64,000 nt of DNA from Manihot esculenta. Lineage: Eukaryota; Streptophyta; Magnoliopsida; Malpighiales; Euphorbiaceae. The position numbers and the translations under genes are program-made. Below the pieces are notes generated by a model. The model saw nothing but the letters and a program-made list of their open reading frames with translations, searched no databases and was not told where the DNA came from. The stretch covers positions 3,906,001 to 3,970,000 of the forward strand of contig NC_035167.2 in the NCBI RefSeq assembly GCF_001659605.2. The letters run 5' to 3'. Below are positions 1-10,362 of this stretch, piece after piece. Numbering within the stretch: position 1 is the stretch's first letter; every line of letters starts with the position of its first letter.

Positions 1-2
1 CT

Positions 3-3000
3 ACCCTGAGTGCAGCAGCTTCAGGCAGCAAGAGATGGGGCAAAGCCAAGACTAAGAAGAACAAGTTCTGGAGCAAAGTCAAGTCCAGTCTGGGATTTGG
101 AGGTGGCTCAAGCTCTGGTGCGGATAATGCAGTTTGTGCAAGGTGTGGTAAGCCACACAAGGGAGTATGTCGGTTTGGGACGACAGTCTGCTACAGATGT
201 GGTCAGGAGGGGCATATGGCTCGAGAATGTCCAAGAGCAGTCCCGATGGCACAGTCCCAGTAGACAGCTTCAGGTAGTGTAGCGCAGCTAGCAGCTCCAG
301 CCACGACTCAGGCCAATGGCAGAGGCAGAGGGAGAGGGGCAGCCTCTTCTTCAGCGGGTTTCAGAGGTGAAGGTCCATCAGCTCCAGCATGGATCTTCAC
401 AATGACACAGCAGAAGGCAGATGCATCTAACACCGTGGTGGCAGGTAACTTAGTCATTGGTTGTTCAGATGTGTATGCCTTGATGGACCCTGGTGCATCT
501 CATTCTTTTATTGCACCGAGAGCCGTTGAGAGGTTGGGGTTGATGATCTCTGGGTTAGAGTGTCCTCTCTGGGTCAGTGGACCCAAGTGTGATCCATCAG
601 TGGCAGAGTCAGTCTGCCAGTGTAGTCCTGTGTTTGTTGAGGGAAGATGCTTGTCCGCCGACCTGGTGGTTCTAGATTTGACAGACTTTGACGTCATTCT
701 AGGGATGGACTGGTTATCTACTCATGGTGCTACCTTGGACTGCAGGGACAAGGTAGTCAGGTTCAGAAGTCAGGATGGGTCAGAGGTCGTCTTCAGGGGA
801 GACAGGAGGGGTACACCTAGAGGTCTGATATCAGCTCTTCAGGCTCGTAGGTTGCATAGGAGGGGATGTCAGGGGTATTTGGCTCATGTGAGAGAGCTTA
901 GCAGTCAGGTTAGAGAGCCCGCCTCGGTGCCGGTGGTCAGAGAATTTTTGGATGTGTTCCCAGACGAGCTGCCAGGTTTACCACCTGCTAGGGAGATAGA
1001 GTTCGAGATAGAACTGATGTCTGGAACCCGACCGATCTCTATCCCTCCTTACAGGATGGCACCAGCAGAATTGAAAGAGTTGAAGGAGCAGTTACAGGAG
1101 CTGGTAGACAAGGGCTTCATCCGACCGAGTACCTCACCCTGGGGTGCTCCAGTTTTGTTTGTGAGAAAGAAGGATGGATCCCTCAGACTTTGTATCGGCT
1201 ATAGGCAGTTGAACAAAGTCACTACCAAGAACAGGTACCCTTTGCCAAGGATCGATGATCTATTCGACCAGCTAGCAGGAGCGGGTTGTTTCTTTAAAAT
1301 AGATCTGAAGTCCGGGTATCATCAGCTGAGGATTAGAGAGGAAGATGTGCCAAAGACAGCTTTCAGGACCAGATATGGGCATTTTGAGTTCCTTGTGATG
1401 CCGTTCGGGTTAACCAATGCCCCTGCAGCATTCATGGATCTCATGAACAAAGTGTTTAGCCAGTACCTGGATCACTTCGTTATTGTCTTCATAGATGATA
1501 TCTTGGTGTACTCCATGAATGCAGAGGAGCATGCCCATCATCTGAGGTTGGTTCTACAGACCTTGAGGGAGCATAGCTTGTATGCCAAGTTCTCCAAGTG
1601 CGAGTTCTGGCTGAGGAGCATTTCATTCTTGGGGCATGTGGTGTCAGAAAATGGAATAGAGGTAGACCCCAAGAAGATAGAAGCTGTGGCTAACTGGCCT
1701 AGACCCACTTCAGCGTCAGAGATCAGAAGTTTCTTGGGTTTGGCAGGTTACTACAGGAGGTTCGTTCAGGACTTCTCAAAAATTGCAGCTCCTCTGACCA
1801 GGTTAACCAGGAAGAATCAGAAGTTTGTGTGGACCGACCAGTGCGAAGAGAGTTTTGAAGAGCTTAAGAAGAGGTTAACGTCAGCACCAGTGTTAGCTCT
1901 GCCAGCTAGCAATGAGGACTTCATAGTGTTTTGTGATGCCTCCCGAGTGGGTCTGGGTTGTGTACTAATGCAGAATGAAAGGGTGATTGCTTATGCTTCT
2001 AGGCAGCTAAAGAAGCATGAGTTGAATTACCCCACACATGACCTAGAGATGGCAGCAGTAATCTTTGCACTCAAGATGTGGAGGCACTACCTCTATGGGG
2101 TTAAATGTGAGATCTTTACAGATCATAAGAGCCTGCAGTACATCCTGAGTTAAAGAGATTTGAACTTGAGACAGAGAAGATGGGTAGAACTGCTAAGTGA
2201 TTATGATTACAAGATTCAGTACCATCCGGGTAAGGCGAATGTTGTAGCAGACGCCCTAAGCCGGAAATCACTAGGCAGTTTATCCCACATCACGGCGGAG
2301 AGGAGACCAGTGGTGAAGGAGTTTTACAAGCTCATTGATGATGGTCTACAGTTGGAGTTGTCTGGTACAGGTGCTTTAGTTGCCCAGATAAGAGTGGCAC
2401 CCATGTTTCTGGAGCAGGTGGCTCAGAAACAGCATGAGGACCCAAAGTTAGTGAAGATTGCCAGGACTGTTCAGTCAGGCAAGGATAGTGAGTTCAGATT
2501 CGACAACAAGGGGATCCTCCGCTATGGGAGTCGATTGTGTGTACCAGATGGCATAGGGCTAAAGGGAGACATTATGAGAGAGGCTCATAATGCAAGATAC
2601 AGCGTTCACCCCGGAGCCACCAAGATGTACCAAGATCTGAAGAAAGTGTATTGGTGGCCAGCTATGAAAAGAGAAGTGGCACAGTTTGTGCCAGTCTGCG
2701 AAGTGTGTCAGATGGTGAAGCTGGAACATCAGAAGCCGGCTGGAATGCTTAACCCGCTACCTATTCCAGAGTGGAAATGGGAGAATATAGCTATGGACTT
2801 TGTAGTGGGGTTACCGGCGACGTCCAACAGATTGGACTCCATATGGGTGATTGTGGACAGACTCACCAAATCTGCTCACTTCATCCCTGTCAGGAGTGGC
2901 TATTCTGTGGACAAGTTGGCGCAGGTGTATGTTGATGAGATCGTCAGGCTGCATGGGGTTCCTGTTTCAATAGTGTCCGATAGAGGACCCCAGTTCACCC

Positions 3001-3830
3001 CCAGGTTTTGGCGGAGTCTGCAGAATGCCATGGGTACCAGGTTGGATTTTAGCACTGCTTTCCATCCGCAGACGGACGGACAATCAGAAAGGACCATCCA
3101 GACAATAGAGGATATGCTCAGAATGTGTGTGCTGGACTTTGGCGGTTCTTGGAGGCAGCATCTACCTTTGGTGGAGTTTGCCTACAATAACAGCCATCAT
3201 GCTAACATCGGGATGGCTCCATATGAAGCTTTGTATGGGAGGAAGTGTAGATCACCTGTTTGCTGGGAAGAGGTTGGAGAAAAGGCCTTAGCAGGGCCTG
3301 AGCTAGTAGAAATCACCAGCAGGGTGGTACCCTTAATCAGAGAAAGAATCAAGACTGCTGCAAGCAGACAGAAGAGTTATGCAGACATCCGCAGAAGGCA
3401 AGTAGAGTTTCAGGAGGGGGATCTGGTATTGCTCAAGGTGTCTCCTATGAAAGGAGTGGTTCGGTTCGGGAAGAAAGGTAAGCTGGCTCCACGGTACATC
3501 GAACCCTTTGAAGTCTTGCAAAAGATTGGGAATGTATCGTACAAGCTGGATTTACCTGCTTCAATGGAAAGAATCCATCCGGTTTTCCATGTTTCTATGT
3601 TGAGGAAGTTCGTGTCAGATCCGGGCAAGGTTCTTAGTGAGCCTGATGTGGAGATCCAAGAGGATCTCACCTATGTTGAACAGCCGGTACGGATTCTGGA
3701 CATTCAAATCAGGAAGTTGAGGAACAAGGAAATCCCGATGGTGAAAGTCCTTTGGAACCACCACAACCTGGAAGAATGCACCTGGGAGACACGGGAGTCC
3801 ATGCTCCAGCAATACCCTTATCTTTTCTAA
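3..3830 (+). pseudogene. G1 gag-pol, partial and broken by two stop codons
   Basis: One frame (positions divisible by 3) stays open except for two stops. Visible in order: gag zinc knuckles at about 135-230 (a CX2CX3H-like motif, then CX2CX4HX4C); protease with DPGASHSF from 486; RT with FIDD at 1488-1499; RNase H around 1930-2110; integrase with an HHCC zinc finger (about 2580-2710) and the D, D, E motifs in MDFVVG, SDRGPQF and GQSER; then a GPF-like region and a chromodomain-like tail ending at 3830. The stops are TAG at 261-263 and TAA at 2151-2153. Sister copies have CAG and CAA there, so both are C-to-T changes. The product would be the retrotransposon polyprotein, but this copy cannot make it whole. 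Confidence 0.93.
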
Positions 3831-3923
3831 GGTTAGTTTCTTATATGTTTCATGTGTTTTATGTGTATGATATGTTGTATGCCTTGCATGTGCTAGTTGA
3901 GAAACATTCGGGGACGAATGTTC

Positions 3924-3937
3924 TTAAGGGGGGAGAA
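3924..3937 (+). other. G1 polypurine tract
   Basis: The purine run AAGGGGGGAGAA lies directly before the 3' LTR start. In this family it primes plus-strand DNA synthesis. The same run precedes the 3' LTRs of G2 (about 38319-38332) and G3 (reverse strand, 30774-30788). Confidence 0.85.
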
Positions 3938-6157
3938 TGCAATACCCGGCTAGACTCCGGTATCGAAATTCCTACCGTCCGGTGGAATCTCGGGTGTCGG
4001 AAACCTCTAGAAGGGTAAAACCATGTTTTCATAAAATGTTTTAATGTGTTTTATGTTTTAAGCATGAAAGAAAATGAGTTTTTGCATGAAAACAACCTTG
4101 GAGGAAAACTTAGGTTCGGCCGCCGAACATGCATGCGTTTCGGGTGTGCCTTAGGCCCCCGAAAGTATAAGTGAGGGAAACCAGGTTCGGCTGCCGAACC
4201 TTATGTTTGGCCGCCGAACATGGCATGCATGCGGAGGCACTTTCGGCTCCCGAACGTGGCCTGGCCAGCCACCTATAAAGGGGTCCCTTAGCCGAAATGG
4301 GTGAGCTTTTCTCCCCATTTTCTGCCAAGGTGAGCTCTCCGCCATCCCTCGCCGGTTTTGAGTTCCTTCCTTCAAATCTTTCTCGATTTTCATTAGTTTT
4401 ACTCTTGTTTTGAAGATTTTGAGCTTTTGAGCAAGTTTTGGAGCTTGGAGGTTCAAGGAACTCTCTCTCTCCCATTTTTCAAGCTGGGGTCGTTCTCCTC
4501 TCGATCTTCAAGAGGTAAGGGCCGATCTTGAGCTTATTGCATGTTTTAAATAAGTTTTTAAGTAGATCTATGGGGTAGAAATGCATGTTAGGTTATTGTT
4601 ATGTTTATGGGTATATGTTGTGTTTATGAACAATGTGGATGTTTGATGTGTTGTAGATGGGGTTTAAGTTAGTTGAAGCCCCTAGGAACTTGTATGCTTG
4701 AGTATGCATGTTGTAGAATAGGAAAAATGCATGTTTGGAAGGTTTGGGAGGCTTTGGTGCATGAGGAGCTGAAGTTTCTGCCCTTTGGCAGAAACCAGGT
4801 TCGGCAGCCGAAGGACTTTCGGCCGCCGAACATGGCTGGGAGGCAAGCCTTTCAGCTGCAGAAGCCTGCCCCCGAAAAGAGACTTTCGTCTCTGGAGGGC
4901 ACTTTCGGCCGCCGAAGGTGCCACCGAACCTGCCTGACTTTCGGCTCTAGAGGGACTTTCGGCCGCCGAAGGTGCCGCCGAAAGTGCCCTGTGCAGCCCT
5001 CCTTTGCATGTTTTTCTATGATGTTTTGAGGTGTTTTAAGGGGGTTTTTGGGGAGTATTTTAGAGTCATGTTCTAGTATGTTTGGTCCCTCATTTGAGTC
5101 CACCTGTGTAGGTTCGGACCCGAGGAACCGAGGACCCCAGCAGTGAGTTCAGCTGCTTCGGTGTTGTCAGAGTCAGCCAGAGGTGAGTGGAACTAAACTT
5201 AATCTTTTAAATTGAGAAATTAAATGTTTATCATGTTTCATGCATCATGAGTATGCAATAGGATGATTGCATTAGATTTCACGAATATGTTGCATTGCAT
5301 TCTTTTTTGTTGATGTGGGTGAATGTTGTATGACCCAATTAGTCCCTGAGGGAAGACCAGGACCCCATTCTACGGCCTGACACGGAAATGAAAGACCAGG
5401 ACCCCATTCTACGGCCTGGCACGGATATGGGACTCGAAGACCAGGAGCCCAGAGGAGGCCCTGGGGCAATGGTAAGTAATGTATGATATGACAGGAAGAC
5501 CAAGACCCCATGCTACGGCCTGGCACAAATGATGCTGGGACTATTTGGTGACAAGTTCACCCAACCCTTATGTGAATTGTCTGTGTTATGATGCATTTCA
5601 TTGGAGCATGTTTGTTAATATATTTTATAGTTCTGCTCACTGGGCTTTTAGCTCACCCCTCTCCCTTTTACCCCCCAGGCTTGCAGGTACAGGATAGAGC
5701 AGGAAGTCGGATAGAGTAAAGTCTTGGTTATGTAATAGCTAGCAGTGGACATGATTAAATTGTAATGTAATGTCTGATACAGTTATGATATGTAATGATG
5801 ATGTATTGAGGTTTAGAAAATGTGCTTGACCGAGTTTGTATAGTAATCCCTTTGATACATGATCTATAAAATGTTTTATGATGTTTATGTTCAACCAAGC
5901 TTAATTCACGTATGTTATAATACCCCATTGGAGCAATTGATGAGGGCTCCAGTGTGTGGTTTATGTTATGTTATGAGTATGCACAGGTTGAGCTTGGTTT
6001 ATGGAAAGAAAAAAATTTACAGGTTTATGAGTATGTACGATCATGTATGGGATTTGACAGATTCACAGGTTATATGTCAGGCTTGCTACGGGTCCCGGCG
6101 GCCTTAAGCCGATCTGGATCCTAGCGCCGGTAGCGGTCCGATTTTCGGATCATTACA
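3938..6157 (+). repeat. G1 3' LTR (about 2.2 kb)
   Basis: It begins TGCAATACCCGGC and ends GGATCATTACA, matching the TG...CA ends of the G2, G3 and solo LTRs. A TATAAAG box lies at 4274-4280, about 30 bases before the likely transcription start. The LTR is rich in near-palindromes of the type TTCGGCCGCCGAA (for example near 4116, 4186, 4820 and 4910). A variable block of imperfect repeats with GACCAGGACCCC lies at about 5350-5530. G2 carries a version of this LTR lacking about 1.3 kb from the interior. Confidence 0.92.
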
Positions 6158-6735
6158 TAGCTCATCCCTAGACCAACGGGCAAACTGAGGTCACCAATCG
6201 AACAATTCCATCAAGACTAAAGAAGAGGTTGGATGGAGCAAAATTCGGATGGGCGAATAAACTCTCAAGCATACTATGGGCCTACAAACTTCACTCCGAG
6301 TAGCCATAGGAGAAACACCTTTCTCTCTAGCCTATGGAACTGAGGCATTGGTATCGATAGAGATAAAAGTCCCCACTCATTGGGTGCAATATTGCGACGA
6401 GCTGACGAACGGAGAAAAACTGCGTAGCAACTTGGATGTCTTAAAAGAATGAAGAGATGTTGCAAGCGTCAAAATCGCTGCCTACCAGCAAAGGGAAGGT
6501 AGATATCACAATCACAAAGTTAAGGAAAGGATCTTGAAAGTAGGAGACCTGATCCTACGAAAGTTGGATGCAACTGGCAAAAGGGAGGGATAAGGAAAGC
6601 TCGCCCCCACATGGGAAGGACCCTTCAGGATCATTAAAGTGGTCAGATCAGGCGTCTTCCATTTAGAGAACTTAAGCGGGAAAAGAGAACCACATGCCTA
6701 GAATGTACAACACCTTAAAAGGTACTCTGTGTAAA
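6158..6735 (+). pseudogene. Tat-type Ty3 integrase C-terminal fragment
   Basis: Directly after the G1 LTR the sequence reads an integrase core end: an AHP..TNGQTE motif (with TAG where Gln is expected at 6169-6171), then VTNRTI, LWAYK, ETPFSLAYGTEA and KVGDLILRK, ending near HLKRYSV. There are frameshifts (near 6285) and further stops, so it is a relic. These motifs are typical of the Tat/Athila side of Ty3 elements and differ clearly from the Tekay integrases in this window. The 5' part of this integrase must lie to the left of G1, outside the window. Confidence 0.85.
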
Positions 6736-6879
6736 CTTATGATTCATAAGAAATAAAAAGTCTTCTAAATTTCCCTCAAAATCGAATGAGTCGTATAAAT
6801 TGATATGTCAATATAGCTGAAAAACATGTGTGAAAGCATATAGTACACAAGTCTTCTTTTTTGCAAAACAAATTTTGAA

Positions 6880-9800
6880 TGAATCGTAGAATCGCCAGTA
6901 AGGCCATGAGTCTAAATATCGAAAAATCGCCAGTAAGGCCATGAGCTTGACTTCCGGAATCGCCAGTAAGGCCACAAGCCTGAATCTCAAAAAATCGCCA
7001 ATAAGGCTATGAGGCTAAATCTCGAAAAATCGCCGGTAAGGTCAAGAGCCTGAATGCATGGAAAAAGACTAAGGGCAAAAGAGCTCGGAAGCAAACTCAA
7101 GGCTAAGTGTCCAGAAGATGCGAGGAAACAAAATGCTCAGAAACAACTTAAGGGAAAAGGACCCGGAAGCTAACTCAGGGCTATGTGCCTAGAGGGCGCG
7201 TAAGGGCAAAAGATGCCCGGAAGAAAACTAAGGGTAAAAGAGCCCAGAAGAGAACTTAGGGCTAAGTGCCTAAAAGACACGAAAGAATAAAAATGCTCGA
7301 AAGTAGGTTAAAGTAAAAAGAACTCTAGTTAACTCAGGGCTATGTGCCTAGAGGGTGCATAAGGGCAAAAAATGTCCGAAAGAAGACTAAGGGAAAAAGA
7401 GCCCAAAGGCAAACTCAGGACTAAGTGCCTAGAAGACACGAAAGGGTAGAAGAGCCCATAAGCAAACTTAGGGCTAAGTTCCGGAAAGACACTCAAAAGC
7501 AACTTACAAACAAAGCCCTCGGACAAGACACAAGGCTAAATGCCCAGAACACAACAAGAGCACAGGTAAAAAAAATGGGGGGGGGGGGACAAGACTAAGA
7601 GCCCAAAAAATGACAAAGAGTAAAATGCTCTTAAATGGAGAGTAAGGACTTTGGAAAATTTTCAAACACAAATGGAAGATTCCATAGAGGACTTAAGATT
7701 CATGTAAACAAAAAGAGTGATGAACAAACTTATTTGTTTATAGCACTAAATCTCGAAAAATCACCAGAAAGGCCATGAGCCTGAATCTCAAAAAATCGCC
7801 AGTAAGGCCATGAGCCTGAGTCTCAAAAAATCACCGGTAAGGCCACGAGCTTGAATGTCCATAAGAATACTAAAGCCAAAAGAGCCCGAAAGCAAACTCA
7901 AGGCTAAGTGCCCATAAGACGGGAGGAAGCAAAAATGCTCAGAAACAACTTAAGGGCAAAAGACCCACAAGCTAACTTAGGGCTATGTGCCTAGAGGGCG
8001 CGTAAAGGCAAAAGATACCCAGAAGAAGACTAAGCACAAAAGAGCTTAGAAACGAACTCAGGGCTAAGTTCCCAGAAGATGCGAAGGAGCAAAAATGCTC
8101 GGAAGCAATTTAAAGGCAAAAGAATCGGAAGCTAACTCAGGGCTATGTGCCTAGAGGGTGCGTAAGGGAAAAAAATGCCCGGAAGAAGACTAACGGCAAA
8201 TGAGCCCAAAGGCAAACTCAGGGCTATATGTCCAGAAGATGTGAAAGGGTAGAAGAGCCCGAAAGTGAACTCAGGGCTAAGTACCTCGAAGACGCTCAAA
8301 AGCAACTTACAAACAAAGTATCCGGACAAGACACAGGGCTAAATCCCCAGAACACAACAAGAGCATAGGTGAAAAAGGGGGGGGAGGGCAAGGCGAAGAG
8401 CCCAAAAAATGACAAAGAGTAAAATGCTCGTAAATGGAGAGTAAAGACTTTGGAAAATTTTCAAACACAAACCAAAGATTCCAAACAACAACGTACAATA
8501 ATTCTGCTATAATCAAATAAAATTGTTCATCACTCTTTTCGTTTACATGAATCTTAAGTCTCATTATTTTTCCAGGCCATTAGGGCTAAGACAAGTCATA
8601 AATGGCTTGCCAACCTAATGAGACATTAAGGTTTCATATAAACGACGGGGTTGAGTATGCTCCACAAGAAACACAAGAAAAATTCCAAACTTAAAAGCAA
8701 AATGCTCAGACTAAGGTCCATGGCAAAAAAGCACGGAATACCCTTGAGCGAAATGCCTGGACAAAAAACAAGGCTGAGTGCCTGAAAATTTTCTAAGAGC
8801 CAAAGTGCTTAGATGGAAACCCAGGGCGAAGAGCCCAGAAGATGGCAGAGCAAAAGTGCTCGGATAACGAGTTAGGACTAAAGAGCCTGGGAGGACAAAG
8901 AGCCCAGTAGAGGCACACGAGCAATAATGCTCAAAAGTAAAATAAGTGAAGAAGAGCCTGAAACGCGATAAAAGCAAAAAGAGCTTGGATAAAGAGTTAA
9001 GGCATAAAAGGCCCGGAAGCTGCATAAGAGCAAAGATGCTTGAAAAAAGAATCACGGCTAAAAACCCAAAACACAACAAGAGCAAAGATACTCAAAAAAA
9101 TAATCAGGGCTAAAAGCCTAGAACACGATAAAAGCAAAAAGAGCTTTAATGAAAAATCAGGGCTAAGAGTCCGGAATAAGCACAAGGGTGAAAATACTTG
9201 GAAGACACTTAAAGGCAAAGAGCTCGGAAGTTGTGCAATAGCAAAGATACTCGAAAAAAGAACCAAGGCTAAAAGCCCCAAAAACGATAAGAGCAAAAGA
9301 GCTCGGAGGAAGAATCAGGGCTAAAAATCCTGGAGCAATATATAGAGAACCAAAAGAGCTTGGGCAAAAAATCAAGGCTAAAGGGCTCGAAAGCTGATCA
9401 CGAGGCAAAGAGCTCAGATAGAGAATCAGGGCTAAGAGCCCGGAAGACATTTAAGGGCATAAATACTTGGAAATAGAGTCGGGGCCAAGAGCCTCAAAGA
9501 AAAACAAGAGCAAAAATGCTTGGAAAATACTCAAAAGCAAAAAGGTTCGACAGGCGCATAAGAGCAAAAATACACAAAATACGCGTAAGAGTAAAAATGC
9601 TCAGAAGCGGACTCAGGGCTAAGCACCCAGAAGACACGTGAGAGAAAAAAGTCTCGAATGATGCATAAGAGAAAAAAATGCTTGGAAGCGAACTCTGGAC
9701 TAAGTGCCCAGGAGAAAATGCAAGGACACAAGTACTCAGATGAAAACTTAGGGCTAAAAAGCTCAGAATAGACACAAGCGCAAAGATGCTCGGAAGCAAA

Positions 9801-10020
9801 CTAAAGGTGAACAGACCAGAAGATGTTTATGATTACATGCCCAAAAAATAACTCAAGGCTAAGTGCCCAGAACATGATAAAAGCAAAACTGCTCAAAGGA
9901 GAATCAAGGCCAAAGAGCCTCAAATATGATATAAGTGCTAAAAAATTTTATATTCCGAAGAATCCAAAAGGTTTCAGAGGGTCCCATCTGAAAGGAGTAT
10001 AGATTGACAACGCAAAATGA
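6880..10020 (+). repeat. Degenerate tandem-repeat field of the Tat element 3' region
   Basis: Two repeat types alternate. The first is a roughly 36-base unit around AAAATCGCCAGTAAGGCC (five copies at 6885-7045, three or four at 7745-7860). The second is a run of variants around GGGCAAAAGAGCCCGGAAG and CTCAGGGCTAAGTGCC, filling most of 7060-9950. A block of about 800 bases is itself duplicated in tandem (6880-7690 and 7745-8490). A further segment near 8490-8710 recurs at 10060-10260. Open frames here are by-products of the repeat. Such a repeat field between pol and the 3' LTR is known for Tat-lineage elements. Confidence 0.8.
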
Positions 10021-10362
10021 CAAGGTGAAGCATATCACGATCCTTGGAAATTTTTATAGACACAAATAAACAACTTACAGTAGTTTTTGGTATAATTATT
10101 ATTGATAATACTTCTTTCGTTTATATAAATCTTAAAGTATAGTTATCTTGGCAAGCCATCAGGCTAAGACAAGTCATAAATGACCTTGCCACCTAACAAA
10201 ACATTAAGATTTCATATAAACAACAGGGATAAGTATGCCCCATGAAAAGCAAAAATATTTTATTGAAATAAAAATGTGTGTTACAAAGAATAAAAAATAC
10301 AAAGGCAAACACAAGTTTGCTACACATTCACAAATAAAAACTCTTGGAAAAGGGAAAGACCT

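Larger units (their letters stand above)
1..6157 (+). mobile_element. Tekay/Del-type Ty3 chromovirus G1, 3' part (5' end outside window)
   Basis: The window opens inside the gag of a Ty3/gypsy element and runs through protease, RT, RNase H, integrase and a chromodomain-like tail into a polypurine tract and a 2.2 kb 3' LTR. The gag-pol single frame, the LTR length and the integrase tail (KVLWNHH, ECTWE) match the Tekay/Del chromovirus lineage as I know it. The LTR ends in TTACA at 6157. The bases after it (TAGCT) continue the integrase frame of an older Tat element, so G1 is nested in that element. The matching left end and target duplication lie outside the window. Confidence 0.93.

Noticed and set aside
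10..282. Forward frame of 90 residues in G1 (and its copy at 34417)
   Set aside because: The true gag frame here is the one with the zinc knuckles; this is a shifted frame.
5281..5526. Reverse-strand frame of 84 residues with MPGRSMGSWSS repeats
   Set aside because: It is the complement of the G1 LTR repeat block.
6880..7860. Possible CRISPR-like array because of regularly spaced similar units
   Set aside because: The units are adjacent and degenerate with no unique spacers, and the DNA is plant nuclear.
6800..9830. Many reverse-strand frames rich in Leu, Ser and Phe, resembling membrane proteins
   Set aside because: They are produced by the repeat field. The same words recur in all frames, with no conserved start or domain.
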